NCBI GenBank assembly: GCA_902464495.1
Contig: CABQJK010000006.1
Span: 22,809 to 86,808, forward strand
Reading direction: 5' to 3'
Length of the DNA: 64,000 nt
Origin: an uncultured Collinsella sp.
GTDB lineage: Bacteria; Actinomycetota; Coriobacteriia; Coriobacteriales; Coriobacteriaceae
Below the pieces are notes generated by a model. The model saw nothing but the letters and a program-made list of their open reading frames with translations, was not told the DNA's origin and ran no database searches. Positions 24,045-35,736 of the stretch are shown here, piece by piece (positions within the stretch are counted from its first letter, which is position 1; each line of letters begins with the position of its first letter). A program made the position numbers and the translations under genes.

Positions 24045-24083
24045 AGAGGGGCTGTTCTGCCAGCGCGGGACAGCCCCTCTTTT
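24045..24083 (+). terminator. Terminator of the HtrA gene
   Basis: AGAGGGGCTGT / ACAGCCCCTCT stem followed by TTTT. Confidence 0.85.
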
Positions 24084-24155
24084 CGTAGTGATCCATTGGG
24101 GATGGAGGAAAACGGATCACTTGTGGCTGACAAGAGGCTTGGTTCGGAATGGCCT

Positions 24156-24357
24156 GGACAGTTAGTTCAGATACGTATAAATCTGGGGCGGTTCGGGATG
24201 CGTTTTGAGCTGTTTTGGGGTGGGGATGGGGCTCGGATGGGCGTCTGGAAGGGGAAACGAACCGATCGTGCCGCTCCGGGACGACCAAATGGGGTGAAAT
24301 GGCGCCATTTGAGCTCGATTCGGTTCGCAGATTTATACGTATCTGAACTAACTGTCC
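24156..24357. repeat. MITE-like element with perfect 30-bp terminal inverted repeats
   Basis: The first 30 bp (24156-24185, GGACAGTTAGTTCAGATACG...) are exactly inverted at 24328-24357. The 202-bp element has no open frame of note and no clear target duplication. It fills most of the 448-bp gap between the protease and ligA; the remainder holds the terminator and the ligA leader. Confidence 0.8.
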
Positions 24358-24394
24358 ACCCCGGTCCGTCGGCTGCCGATTCGGTGCGGTTTGA

Positions 24395-26695
<2,301 letters not shown>

Positions 26696-26713
26696 GGCAT
26701 CGATAGCCAAATT

Positions 26714-26754
26714 GAAGAACCGCCCGGAAGCACGATGCCTTCCGGGCGGTTCTT
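26714..26754. terminator. Terminator of ligA
   Basis: AAGAACCGCCCGGAAG / CTTCCGGGCGGTTCTT, a near-perfect 16-bp stem just after ligA. Confidence 0.85.
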
Positions 26755-26904
26755 ACTTTGCTGGGGCAACGGGCACCGTAATCTGCGTCATGTAGGTTGC
26801 TGAGGGCGATCCTGCGGACCGCTGCCGTTCCGGAGCGATAAGAGATTCATGTGGAGCAGAGGGACCCCACAACGGGGAGTGTCCCTACTGTGGTGATTCT
26901 TATA

Positions 26905-26936
26905 TACGTTAACATTAACATTAACGTGTATACTGA
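26905..26936 (+). promoter_or_regulatory. Promoter/operator of the Phd-PIN pair
   Basis: TATACGTTAA (26905-26914) and TTAACGTGTATA (26923-26934) form an imperfect palindrome around ACATTAAC repeats and overlap the -10 TATACT (26931-26936). This is the expected site for autorepression by the antitoxin. Confidence 0.65.
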
Positions 26937-26967
26937 GCAGTGAAGATATATGTTGAAAGGAGCCGCT

Positions 26968-27360
26968 ATGGTTACCGTCGCGTTTTCGGAACTGCGCCAA
27001 AACCTTACGCAGGTGGCCGAAAAGGTTGCCAATGAGGGCGAGGAGGTTGTGGTCTTCAAGCGGAGCAAGCCGTTGTTCAAGATTGTGCCGCTCGACTATC
27101 GAGGTCCGGTTGCAGTGGAATATGACGCTGCCCAGGAGCGCGGGGGTGCAAAGCCGACGCACGGCTCGGACAAGCCCAAGCGCGACGTGGGTACGATGTG
27201 GCATCCCAAGATCACCTGGAAGGAGATTCGCGAAATGCTCGCGGAGGATGAGGATTACCAGGAGTATCTCGATATCGTAGCCAAAATGCCAAAAGGAACG
27301 CCACTCGATATGATGACGGTCGAAGATGAAAAGCGCGTCGCGAGGGAGCGCTACCTATGA
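26968..27360 (+). CDS. Phd/YefM-like antitoxin
   Basis: A 130-residue protein. Its N-terminus (FSELRQNLTQVAEKVANEGE, then EVVVFKRSKPLFKIVPL) matches the Phd/YefM DNA-binding fold, while the long acidic C-terminus would wrap the toxin. It overlaps the PIN-domain gene by 4 bp (ATGA), the usual toxin-antitoxin arrangement. AAAGGAG precedes the start. Confidence 0.8.
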   Translation: MVTVAFSELRQNLTQVAEKVANEGEEVVVFKRSKPLFKIVPLDYRGPVAVEYDAAQERGGAKPTHGSDKPKRDVGTMWHPKITWKEIREMLAEDEDYQEYLDIVAKMPKGTPLDMMTVEDEKRVARERYL

Positions 27361-27779
27361 GAGCATTTCTCGATACCAATTTTCTGCTCGATTGCGTGCT
27401 TCCGGGTCGGCCGGAGCATGGGGCGGCGCAAACCATCAAGGGGCTTGTTGACGTGGGGCTTATCGAGGGCGTTGTTTCGGCCTGTTCTCTCAAGGACGCG
27501 TATTACATTCTCACTAAACAGGCCGGCGAGGCGCGCGCCCGCGAGGTAGTGCGCGACTGCCTTAAGAGCTACTCGCTAGAGCCTCTCGACCAAGAAGCTT
27601 GTTTTACCTCCGCCTATTCCGATGAGCCGGACTTCGAGGACGGCTGTATCCGTGCGATGGCAGAGCGTGCCGGTGTGGACTTTATCATCACGCGCGATCG
27701 CGCCGCTTTTGTACGCTCGACTATCAAGACCTTCTCGCCCGCAGAGTTCATCCGGGCGTTTCCGATCCCGGAGGAGTAA
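27357..27779 (+). CDS. PIN-domain toxin (VapC-like)
   Basis: A 140-residue PIN nuclease with acidic active-site residues in FLDTNFLLD, SLKDAYYILTK, DFEDGCIRAMA and FIITRDRAAF. VapC-type toxins cut specific tRNAs or other RNA. Pairing with a Phd-like rather than a VapB-like antitoxin is a known but less common mix. The target is unknown. Confidence 0.82.
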   Translation: MRAFLDTNFLLDCVLPGRPEHGAAQTIKGLVDVGLIEGVVSACSLKDAYYILTKQAGEARAREVVRDCLKSYSLEPLDQEACFTSAYSDEPDFEDGCIRAMAERAGVDFIITRDRAAFVRSTIKTFSPAEFIRAFPIPEE

Positions 27780-27871
27780 AACCGCCATATCGGGGACTGT
27801 CCTCGACATGGCGGTTCTCCTGGGGTCGTCGCTGATGATGTCGTCGATGAGGGCGATTTCGCGTCACCCCG

Positions 27872-29218
27872 CTATGCCACCAACTTGTCAAAGGCCCCAC
27901 GGCGGTTGAGCACGGTAAAGGCAATCACGCAGATGACCGCCGACAGAATCGATCCGCACGGCGAGGCGATGCCCATGGGAAACAGCGTGTCGGAATAGGC
28001 ATTCGACAGCAGCCATGCGCCGGGCACGCGAATGAGCGCCACGGCCAGCACGTTGTGCGCAAAGCCGATGTAGCTCTTGCCGTATGCAGCGAAAAAGCCG
28101 CTAAAGCAAATGTGGATGCCGGCAAAAATCGCGTCGAAAATATAACTGTGCATATAGCCAGTACCGGCGGCGACCACCGCGGGGTCCTTGGCAAAAAAGC
28201 CGATAAACGCCGGTGCCACCAGCCACATTAGCACCGTGATCAGGCAACCGTACACGACCGAGATGGTCATGGCGTCCTTGAGTACCTGACGCGCGCGGTC
28301 GCCCTTGCCCGCTCCGGCGTTTTGCGCCGTGAGTGCGCTGACGGTAGCGCCCATGGAACTCGGCACGATAAACAAAAAGCTGATCATCTTCTCGACCAAG
28401 CCCACGGCGGCGGCATCAACCAGGCCGCGGTGGTTGGCGATGACGGTGATGAACATAAACGCCACCTGGATGCAGCCGTCCTGCACGGCTACGGGCACGC
28501 CGATCTTAAGGATGCTGCCGAGCACCTTGCGCTGGGGGCGCAGGTCGCTGCGCTTGAGGTGAATGTGCGTACGGCGGCTCTTGAGCCACACGAGCGCGAG
28601 AGCCACGCTCGCCGTCTGCGCGATGACTGTGCCGAGCGCCGCGCCTACGGGGCCGAGCCCCATGTGGCCGATAAACAGAAAGTCGAGCGCGATGTTGATG
28701 ATGCATGCCACGCCAATCACGTACATGGGCGAGCGCGAATCGCCTAGGCCGCGAAAGATGGCCGAGAGGATGTTGTACGCGGCGATAAAGGGAATGCCCA
28801 TAAAGCAGATACGCAGGTAGGCGGCAGTTCCTTCGACCGCTTCGGCCGGCGTGCCAATAAGCGCCACAATGTGCGGACACAGTGCGAGCAGGACAGCGGC
28901 CAGCACCACCGAGATACCCATAAAGAGCGTGATGGTGTTGCCGATGGCGGCTTCGGCGCGGTCGAAGCGGCGCGAACCCACGGCGTGGCCGACGATGACC
29001 GTCGTTCCCATGGCCAGGCCCACGAGCGTCACGGTAATGATATAGAGCGTCTGCGCGCCGTTGCCCACGGCGGTGATGCCGGCGGCACCGCTAAACTGTC
29101 CCATCATGTACAGGTCGGCCATGCCGTAGAGCATCTGCAAAAAGTACGAGAGCATATAGGGCAGGGCAAAGACCGCGATGGTCTTGAGGACATTGCCGCG
29201 TGTGAGGTCGTGTTCCAT
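27872..29218 (-). CDS. MATE-family multidrug efflux protein
   Basis: A 448-residue membrane protein with about 12 helices in two similar halves, each starting with MATE-like segments (FALPYMLSYFLQMLYGMADL and GVPVAVQDGCIQVAFMF). This is the NorM/DinF-type fold that exports drugs or metabolites with Na+ or H+. It starts at ATG 29218, with only a weak purine stretch (AGAAAG) upstream. No regulator is adjacent, and the substrate is unknown. Confidence 0.88.
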   Translation of the reverse strand: MEHDLTRGNVLKTIAVFALPYMLSYFLQMLYGMADLYMMGQFSGAAGITAVGNGAQTLYIITVTLVGLAMGTTVIVGHAVGSRRFDRAEAAIGNTITLFMGISVVLAAVLLALCPHIVALIGTPAEAVEGTAAYLRICFMGIPFIAAYNILSAIFRGLGDSRSPMYVIGVACIINIALDFLFIGHMGLGPVGAALGTVIAQTASVALALVWLKSRRTHIHLKRSDLRPQRKVLGSILKIGVPVAVQDGCIQVAFMFITVIANHRGLVDAAAVGLVEKMISFLFIVPSSMGATVSALTAQNAGAGKGDRARQVLKDAMTISVVYGCLITVLMWLVAPAFIGFFAKDPAVVAAGTGYMHSYIFDAIFAGIHICFSGFFAAYGKSYIGFAHNVLAVALIRVPGAWLLSNAYSDTLFPMGIASPCGSILSAVICVIAFTVLNRRGAFDKLVA

Positions 29219-29270
29219 GGGCGGGGCGCTTTCTGGCTTAGATCGTTTACGTACCAGTGTAGTGAAAACC

Positions 29271-29285
29271 CTACAACGATTGTAG
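29271..29285. promoter_or_regulatory. CTACAACGATTGTAG palindrome
   Basis: A perfect 6-bp inverted repeat between the divergent MATE and ABC exporter genes; a possible operator. Confidence 0.4.
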
Positions 29286-29410
29286 AGTCAAGATTTGTGT
29301 TGGCAGCGGGGCGAAAAGGTCACGCTCGCGTTCATTTCCAATTGAATACGGACATGCGCCCTGTGAGCATGGCGCCTGCACCAGTCTTGCAGAAATCGAT
29401 TTCGGAACAC

Positions 29411-29440
29411 TTGACACTATCGCTCGGCGCGCAATAATAC
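29411..29440 (+). promoter_or_regulatory. Promoter of the ABC exporter pair
   Basis: TTGACA (29411-29416), an 18-bp spacer and TAATAC (29435-29440), 40 bp upstream of the first ABC gene. Confidence 0.65.
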
Positions 29441-29479
29441 GTGCGTTTGCGAACAATGTTTGATGGGGGATGAAGCTGC

Positions 29480-31300
29480 GTGCGCAATCTCAAAATCCTG
29501 TTTTCTTGCCTGGGGGCATACCGTCGCGATGCCATACTCGGCGTGCTCTTTGTGACGGCCGAGACGGCGCTCGAGCTGTTTATCCCGGTCATCATGGCAA
29601 ATATCATCGATGTGGGCGTGCCCGCGGGCGATATCAACTACATGCTGTTGCAGGGCACGTATATGTTGGTATGCGCCGCATTTTCGCTGGTACTTGGCTT
29701 GGGCTATGCACGCACGTCTGCTCGCGTCGCCTCGGGGCTGGGCGCTAACTTGCGCGAGGCCGAGTATCGCAAGATCCAGACGCTCGCTTTTGGCAATCTG
29801 GATAACTACGACGCCAGCTCGCTCGTCACCCGCATGACTACCGATATCACCGTCATCCAAAATGCCATCGGCAATGGCTTTCGCCCCATGGTGCGCGGTC
29901 CCGTGACGCTCATCGTCGGCTTGGTCTATGCGCTGGTGCTGTCGCGTCCGCTCGCCACCGTTTTCGCGATCATCCTGCCGGTGCTGGCGATCGTGCTGGG
30001 CGTTATCACCTATCGCGTCAGTCCGCTCTACCGCCAGCTGCAGACCTCGATGGACCATCTCAACGGTGTGGTGCAGGAGGACCTCACCGCCGTGCGCGCC
30101 GTCAAGGCGTACGTGCGTGCCGAGCACGAGGAGGCCAAGTTCGACGCCGTCAATACCGAGCTCGCACATACGGCGACGAAGACCTTCGGCAACGCCGTGC
30201 TCAACCTGCCGGTGTTCCAACTCTCGATGTACGTGGCTGCGCTCTCGATTCTGTGGATTGGCGGCCGCATGATCATCGAAGGTCGCTTGGGCGTGGGCTC
30301 GCTCACGGGCTTTATGAGCTACGTGCTGCTGATCATGAACTCGCTCATGATGATCTCCAACGTGTTTTTGCTGCTCACCCGCGCACTTGCCAGCGTGGAG
30401 CGCATCTCGCGGGTGCTCGACGAGCGTTCGCTTATTCAAGCGCCCGACGCTGCCGCTGCCGTGCACGAGGTGGCCGACGGAGGCATCGAGTTTCGCGACG
30501 TGTCGTTTAAGTACCGCGCGGATGCTGCCGAGGATGTGCTCGAGCATATTGACCTTTGCATTGAGGCGGGCTCCACGGTGGGCGTGCTCGGCGGCACGGG
30601 CTCGGGCAAGAGTTCGCTTGTGCAGCTAATCGCGCGCCTGTACGACGCGACCGAAGGCGCCGTACTCGTGGGCGGACGCGATGTGCGCGATTACGACCTG
30701 GTTGCCCTGCGCGATGCCGTGGGTATCGTGCTGCAAAAGAACGTGCTGTTTACGGGTACCGTGCGCGAGAACCTGCAGTGGGGCGCGCCCGATGCCACCG
30801 ACGAGGAGCTCCTGCGTGCCTGCCGGGCGGCATGCGTGGACGAGTTCCTTGATCGCATCGGCGGCCTTGACGGCTATCTGGGCCAGGGCGGTGCCGGTGT
30901 TTCGGGTGGCCAGAAGCAGCGTCTGTGCATTGCGCGCACGCTGCTCAAACATCCGCGCGTGCTCATTTTTGACGACTCCACCAGCGCGGTCGATATGGCG
31001 ACCGACGCCAAGATCCGCGAGCACATCGCGCAGATTCCCGACACGACCGTGATCATCATCGCCCAGCGCATCGCGAGCGTGATGGATGCAGATCGCATTA
31101 TTGTGTTGGACGACGGCCGCGTCCACGGCGTGGGCACGCATGAGGAGCTGCTGGCGGGCGATAGCATCTACCAGGAGATTTACGCCTCGCAGATGGAATT
31201 TGCAGGGGATGCTGGCGTCGTGGATGGCGCAAATGATCCGTTTTCCGCCGGCCCCAACGAATCAATTCAAGCCACGGAAGGGGGTGAGCGCCATGCCTAA
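29480..31300 (+). CDS. ABC exporter half-transporter, degenerate-site subunit
   Basis: A 606-residue type IV exporter subunit: six membrane helices (to about 320), then an ATPase domain with Walker A GGTGSGKSS, signature VSGGQKQR and Walker B VLIFDDSTSA. The residue after the Walker B Asp is Asp rather than the catalytic Glu. This is typical of one partner in heterodimeric exporters such as BmrCD or TM287/288. The next gene encodes the partner with a normal site. Start GTG 29480 has GGGGGATG upstream. The substrate is unknown, probably a drug, lipid or peptide. Confidence 0.87.
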   Translation: MRNLKILFSCLGAYRRDAILGVLFVTAETALELFIPVIMANIIDVGVPAGDINYMLLQGTYMLVCAAFSLVLGLGYARTSARVASGLGANLREAEYRKIQTLAFGNLDNYDASSLVTRMTTDITVIQNAIGNGFRPMVRGPVTLIVGLVYALVLSRPLATVFAIILPVLAIVLGVITYRVSPLYRQLQTSMDHLNGVVQEDLTAVRAVKAYVRAEHEEAKFDAVNTELAHTATKTFGNAVLNLPVFQLSMYVAALSILWIGGRMIIEGRLGVGSLTGFMSYVLLIMNSLMMISNVFLLLTRALASVERISRVLDERSLIQAPDAAAAVHEVADGGIEFRDVSFKYRADAAEDVLEHIDLCIEAGSTVGVLGGTGSGKSSLVQLIARLYDATEGAVLVGGRDVRDYDLVALRDAVGIVLQKNVLFTGTVRENLQWGAPDATDEELLRACRAACVDEFLDRIGGLDGYLGQGGAGVSGGQKQRLCIARTLLKHPRVLIFDDSTSAVDMATDAKIREHIAQIPDTTVIIIAQRIASVMDADRIIVLDDGRVHGVGTHEELLAGDSIYQEIYASQMEFAGDAGVVDGANDPFSAGPNESIQATEGGERHA

Positions 31301-33191
31301 GACATCCGCTCAGGCCCGTCCCGCCAATCTGGCGCAGACGCTTCGCCGCCTGCTCTCCTACATGGGGCATGCCAAGTTCTCGCTGCTCGCAGTGGGTGTG
31401 CTTGCCTCTGTGGCCGCCATCGCAAGCCTTGCCGGTACCTACATGGTGCGCCCCATCGTCAACGGTTTGGCAACGGGCGGCGAGGAACTGCTCGCCAGGC
31501 AGGTTATCTTTACCGCTGCCATCTACGCCGCGGGCGTGCTCTCGGCTCTGGGCTACTCGCAGATCATGGTGCGCGCAGCCCAGCGCGTGGTGTCCGACAT
31601 TCGCCGCGACCTGTTCGCGCATATCCAGACGCTGCCGCTCAGCTATTTCGACAGCACGCGCTCGGGCGACATCATGAGCTTCTTCACCAACGATGTCGAC
31701 ACGGTCTCCGAGGCACTCAACAACAGCTTTGCCAACGTGATTCAGGCGACCATCCAGGTCATCGGCACCACGGCCATGCTCATCATCCTCAACTGGCAGC
31801 TCACGGTTATCACGCTCGTGTGCGACGCGGCCATTGTGCTGTACGCGCGCTATTCGGGTATTCGTTCCAAGCGTTTCTTTGCCGCCCAGCAGGCATCCCT
31901 CGGCGACTTGGACGGATATGTCGAGGAGATGGTCTCGGGCCAAAAGGTCATCAAGGTCTTTAACCACGAGCAGGCTAACGTTGCCGGTTTTGACGCGCGT
32001 AACCAGGAGCTGCGCCGCACCGGTGGCGCCGCGCAGGCCTACGCCAACTCCATGGTGCCCATGACCGTGGTGATCGGGTATGCCAACTACGCAATCGTTG
32101 CGGTGGCGGGCGGCATGCTCTGCATCAAGGGACTCGCCGACGTGGGCGCGCTCGCGAGCTACCTGGTCTTTGTACGTCAGGCGGCCATGCCCATCAACCA
32201 GTTCACGCAGCTGGGCAACTTCTTGCTCAACGCGCTGGCCGGTGCCGAGCGCCTGTTTGCCGCCATGGACCTTAAGCCCGAGGTTGACGAGGGCTGCGTG
32301 GAGCTGGTGCAGACGGGCGAGTCCGCATGGGCGTGGAAGATTCCCGAGGGCCGCGGCGTGGGCACGTACGGGCATTTGCACGACGTGGCCTCGGTCGACG
32401 ATGCGGGTCGAGCGGTGGCGGCCGACGGTACCGAGCTTGTTACCGGCCTCGTGCCGCTTGCCGGCGACGTGCGCTTCCATGCCGTGGACTTTTCCTACGT
32501 GCCGGGCACCCGTGTGCTCACGGACCTCAACCTGTTTGCCAAGCCGGGGCAGAAGATCGCTTTTGTGGGTTCGACAGGCGCCGGAAAGACGACTATCACC
32601 AACCTCATCAATCGATTCTACGAGGTCGATGACGGCGAGATCACGTACGACGGCATTGACGTCAAGCACATCACCAAGGCCAGCCTGCGCGGGTCGCTCG
32701 GCATTGTGCTGCAGGATACGCACCTGTTTAGCGGCACCATTGCGCAGAACATCCGCTTTGGCAAGCTCGACGCGACCGACGAGGAGGTGCGCGCCGCCGC
32801 CGAGGCCGCCTGCGCTGACTCGTTTATCCGTCGCCTGCCTAGAGGGTACGATACGCCGGTCACGGCCGATGGCGCCAACCTGTCGCAGGGCCAGCGCCAG
32901 CTGCTCGCCATCGCGCGCGTTGCCGTGGCCGATCCGCCGGTGCTCATCTTGGACGAGGCCACTTCGAGCATCGACACGCGCACCGAAAAGCTCATCGAGC
33001 GCGGCATGGACCGCATCATGCGCGGCCGCACCACGTTTATGATCGCGCACCGCCTGTCCACCGTCCGCGACGCCGACGCGATCATGGTCCTCGAACACGG
33101 CCGCATCATCGAACGCGGCACCCACGAGGAGCTCCTCGCCCAGCACGGCGAGTACTGGCAGTTGGCGCATGGCTTGAAAGAGCTGGACTAA
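31293..33191 (+). CDS. ABC exporter half-transporter, catalytic subunit
   Basis: A 632-residue partner of the preceding gene, which it overlaps by 8 bp. The transmembrane domain is followed by an extra segment of about 60 residues (near 330-390), then an ATPase domain with STGAGKTT, LSQGQRQLL and a normal Walker B VLILDEATSS. ATG 31293 has GAAGGGGGTGAG upstream. Together they should form a heterodimeric pump with one active ATP site. Confidence 0.88.
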   Translation: MPKTSAQARPANLAQTLRRLLSYMGHAKFSLLAVGVLASVAAIASLAGTYMVRPIVNGLATGGEELLARQVIFTAAIYAAGVLSALGYSQIMVRAAQRVVSDIRRDLFAHIQTLPLSYFDSTRSGDIMSFFTNDVDTVSEALNNSFANVIQATIQVIGTTAMLIILNWQLTVITLVCDAAIVLYARYSGIRSKRFFAAQQASLGDLDGYVEEMVSGQKVIKVFNHEQANVAGFDARNQELRRTGGAAQAYANSMVPMTVVIGYANYAIVAVAGGMLCIKGLADVGALASYLVFVRQAAMPINQFTQLGNFLLNALAGAERLFAAMDLKPEVDEGCVELVQTGESAWAWKIPEGRGVGTYGHLHDVASVDDAGRAVAADGTELVTGLVPLAGDVRFHAVDFSYVPGTRVLTDLNLFAKPGQKIAFVGSTGAGKTTITNLINRFYEVDDGEITYDGIDVKHITKASLRGSLGIVLQDTHLFSGTIAQNIRFGKLDATDEEVRAAAEAACADSFIRRLPRGYDTPVTADGANLSQGQRQLLAIARVAVADPPVLILDEATSSIDTRTEKLIERGMDRIMRGRTTFMIAHRLSTVRDADAIMVLEHGRIIERGTHEELLAQHGEYWQLAHGLKELD

Positions 33192-33239
33192 CCCGTTCGG
33201 GCACGGTACTTTGGCTTTCCGCGCCCCTTACCCCGTCTC

Positions 33240-33305
33240 AAACCGTCCCAACATTCGACGTTTTTTTCGATTTTGAGAAAAAGCATCGAATGTTGGGACG
33301 GTTTT
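33240..33305. repeat. Inverted repeat, family 3, copy 1
   Basis: AAACCGTCCCAACATTCGA ... TCGAATGTTGGGACGGTTT. Copies are at 34480, 38656 and 50207. Placed after the ABC genes with a T-run, it can act as a terminator. Confidence 0.8.
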
Positions 33306-33404
33306 TCTGCTGCTCGATCGGGTGGAATTGCTTTCTCGTGCACGAAGGTGTGCGAATCCGCGAGCAGGGGAATAAGGTTGGTTATCCGACCCATTGGAGG
33401 GCTC

Positions 33405-34442
33405 ATGGACCTGCCGATCGTCCTGTCCCATAAGACTGCCTGGCTGTACCACAACGTGGCGCGCCCATCTGAGCCGCTTTCGCGAGCAGGCAGTCTATAC
33501 GATGAGGACTCGATTGCTAACGAGGCGCAGTCAACCGCGGACCTGCCCAAACTGGGGTTAGATGCCAAGGGGCTGAGAATATCTACGGCGGTCGAGATCG
33601 TTGCCGACTATCTGGCCTCACTTGGCATCCCGCATGAGGAGCTCGATCGTATCGACACGCTGGTCAGCTTCGATTTTGAACGCTCTCGGCCGGCGGGTCT
33701 CCGACGCCACGTGTTTGGGGCGCCCATACCTTCGGACCATCTTATCGAGGTGGCAGAGGGTCTCTTGGTGGTTGATGAGGCCATGTGCTTTGTCCAGGCG
33801 GGCTCGTGGATGAGTGAACCCGAACAGCTGGAATATGGGTATGAAATCTGCGCCCGATACCATTTGAATCATTTGTCGTCAGGCGATTATATCGAGATGG
33901 GGCAGAGGTATACCGTTGCCGACTTGATCGCTTATTGCGATGAGAACCGATCTCGTCAGGGGGCTACACGTGCGGCTGCCGTGCTCAAACGCGTGCACGA
34001 TGGTGCGCGGTCGCCCATGGAGACGGCCACCGCAATCATGGTCGTAGCAAAACGTTCCCAAGGCGGGCTGGGATACGCCAAGATCGAGCTCAACCATCGG
34101 GTCGATGTTCCCAACGAGTTCAAATATCTCGCTAAGGCTGGGTATTTCGAGATCGATGTATATGCACCCGCGAGCGGTACGGGGATTGAATACAACGGCT
34201 CGGACCATCTTGATAAGCAACGCAGTGCGTCGGACGCGGAGCGTATGACCGTGCTGAGCGCGCTGGGCTTTAAGATGATCGTCCTCACCGGGACCCAGTT
34301 TGCCCACCAGCTGCAATTGCATCGGGCGATGAATGCCATTGCGCTCGCTATGGGTCTTAAGTGCGACCGAAGCGAAGCGTTTCAGAAGCGGCAGAACGAT
34401 CTGCGAGAATTCGTGATTCGGCACTGGAATGGCGGCCTCTAG
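33405..34442 (+). CDS. Protein with DUF559/Vsr-like C-terminal domain
   Basis: A 345-residue protein of unknown function. The C-terminal third has IEYNGSDHLDKQRSASDAER followed by a LGFKMIVLT strand, which matches the DUF559/Vsr-like PD-(D/E)xK nuclease core (an E-Y-x-G-x-x-H block, then D-x-x-R). The middle resembles AbiEi-type antitoxin proteins. Such proteins are frequent in actinobacteria and often linked to mobile or defence genes. ATG 33405 has TTGGAGG upstream. It is flanked on both sides by family 3 repeats, as if carried in a small cassette (inference). Confidence 0.55.
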   Translation: MDLPIVLSHKTAWLYHNVARPSEPLSRAGSLYDEDSIANEAQSTADLPKLGLDAKGLRISTAVEIVADYLASLGIPHEELDRIDTLVSFDFERSRPAGLRRHVFGAPIPSDHLIEVAEGLLVVDEAMCFVQAGSWMSEPEQLEYGYEICARYHLNHLSSGDYIEMGQRYTVADLIAYCDENRSRQGATRAAAVLKRVHDGARSPMETATAIMVVAKRSQGGLGYAKIELNHRVDVPNEFKYLAKAGYFEIDVYAPASGTGIEYNGSDHLDKQRSASDAERMTVLSALGFKMIVLTGTQFAHQLQLHRAMNAIALAMGLKCDRSEAFQKRQNDLREFVIRHWNGGL

Positions 34443-34479
34443 GGGCGTCTGGCTTGTCTTCCGAGCTTTGCGAACACCT

Positions 34480-34544
34480 AAACCGTCCCAACATTCGACG
34501 TTTTTTGCCAATATCGGGAAAAGCATCGAATGTTGGGACGGTTT
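34480..34544. repeat. Inverted repeat, family 3, copy 2
   Basis: The same arms as at 33240, after the DUF559-like gene. Confidence 0.8.
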
Positions 34545-34676
34545 GAATGCTGAGGATGGGCTTGGAAAGTCCGTTTTGCTCGAAGCGACCTGTCCTGTCG
34601 TACGGGTGTCGGCATGATTCTCCCGTGGGGTATTATGTTTTCCGAAGAATAAAACGCTGCGCGAGGGGAGGATTGC

Positions 34677-35732
34677 GTGGACGAGCGCACGCAACATGAC
34701 GGTTTTGGCCGCGATATCAACTACCTGCGCATTGCCGTGACCGACAAGTGCAATTTTCGCTGCATCTACTGTATGCCCGCCGACGGCGTGGCGCCGCGCG
34801 CACACGATGAGCTGCTCAGTGCCGAGGAAATCGCCCGTTTTGTGCGTCTGGTGGCGGGGGAGGGCATTCGCCGCGTGCGCCTGACGGGTGGCGAGCCACT
34901 GGTCAGCCGCCGCATTATCCCGCTCATTCGCGACATCCGCGCGATCCCGCAGATCGAGGACATCTCGCTCACCACCAACGGCGCGCTGCTGCCCAAGCTG
35001 GCGCCGCAGCTCAAAGACGCCGGGCTCGACCGCGTCAACATTTCGCTCGACACGCTCGACCCCACACTCTTTGGAAAGATCACGCGCCTGGGCCGGCTCG
35101 AGCAAACCATGATCGGCATCGATGCGGCGCTTGCTTGGGGCTTTGAGCCCGTTAAGGTCAACTGCGTGGTCGTCCGCCGCCTCAACCAGGACGTGGCGGC
35201 TCTCGCGCGGCTGACCGTTGACCGCCCCATTCACCTGCGCTTTATCGAATACATGCCCATTGGCGACGAACACACGAGCTCGCATTGCGCTGTGGACCCG
35301 CATGCGCCCACGCTCAATCCCGAGCTGTGGGATGCGAGCGACACCGTACCGAGCGACGAGCTGCGGGCACGCATCAATGTCGGCGCCGCCGCAGCTGGCC
35401 TGGGCGAGCTTGAGCCACTCGATATCAACGACGCTCCTGCCGGCGCGGGCCCTGCGCGCTATTGGCGCTTTCCGGGTGCGGCGGGCACGGTCGGCTTCAT
35501 TAGTGCCATGTCCAACCATTTTTGCGCGAGCTGCAACCGTCTGCGCCTGACGGCGGACGGCAGCGTGCGCCCCTGTCTGTTCAGCGATGCCGAGTATTCG
35601 GTTCGCGAGGCGCTGCGCCGCGGTGATGATATGCAGGTACTTTCGATTTGGCGCGATGCCGTGGCCCACAAACCGCAGGAACACGCGATAATTGAGGGCA
35701 CGCAACGATTTATGTCCCAAATCGGAGGATGA
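34677..35732 (+). CDS. moaA: GTP 3',8-cyclase MoaA
   Basis: A 351-residue radical-SAM enzyme for the first step of molybdenum cofactor synthesis, converting GTP to 3',8-cyclo-GTP. The N-terminal cluster is CNFRCIYC, the C-terminal cluster is CASCNRLRLTADGSVRPC, and the protein ends in Gly-Gly as MoaA does. GTG 34677 has GAGGGGAGGA upstream. The moaC-mobB gene starts 4 bp after its stop. Confidence 0.93.
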   Translation: MDERTQHDGFGRDINYLRIAVTDKCNFRCIYCMPADGVAPRAHDELLSAEEIARFVRLVAGEGIRRVRLTGGEPLVSRRIIPLIRDIRAIPQIEDISLTTNGALLPKLAPQLKDAGLDRVNISLDTLDPTLFGKITRLGRLEQTMIGIDAALAWGFEPVKVNCVVVRRLNQDVAALARLTVDRPIHLRFIEYMPIGDEHTSSHCAVDPHAPTLNPELWDASDTVPSDELRARINVGAAAAGLGELEPLDINDAPAGAGPARYWRFPGAAGTVGFISAMSNHFCASCNRLRLTADGSVRPCLFSDAEYSVREALRRGDDMQVLSIWRDAVAHKPQEHAIIEGTQRFMSQIGG

Positions 35733-35736
35733 TCAT

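Noticed and set aside
31098..33170. A 690-codon open frame opposite the second ABC exporter subunit
   Set aside because: It is an antisense shadow. The plus strand encodes all Walker and signature motifs.
33879..35720. A 613-codon minus-strand frame crossing the DUF559-like gene, a repeat and moaA
   Set aside because: It runs through an intergenic inverted repeat and opposes two supported genes, so it is chance open frame.
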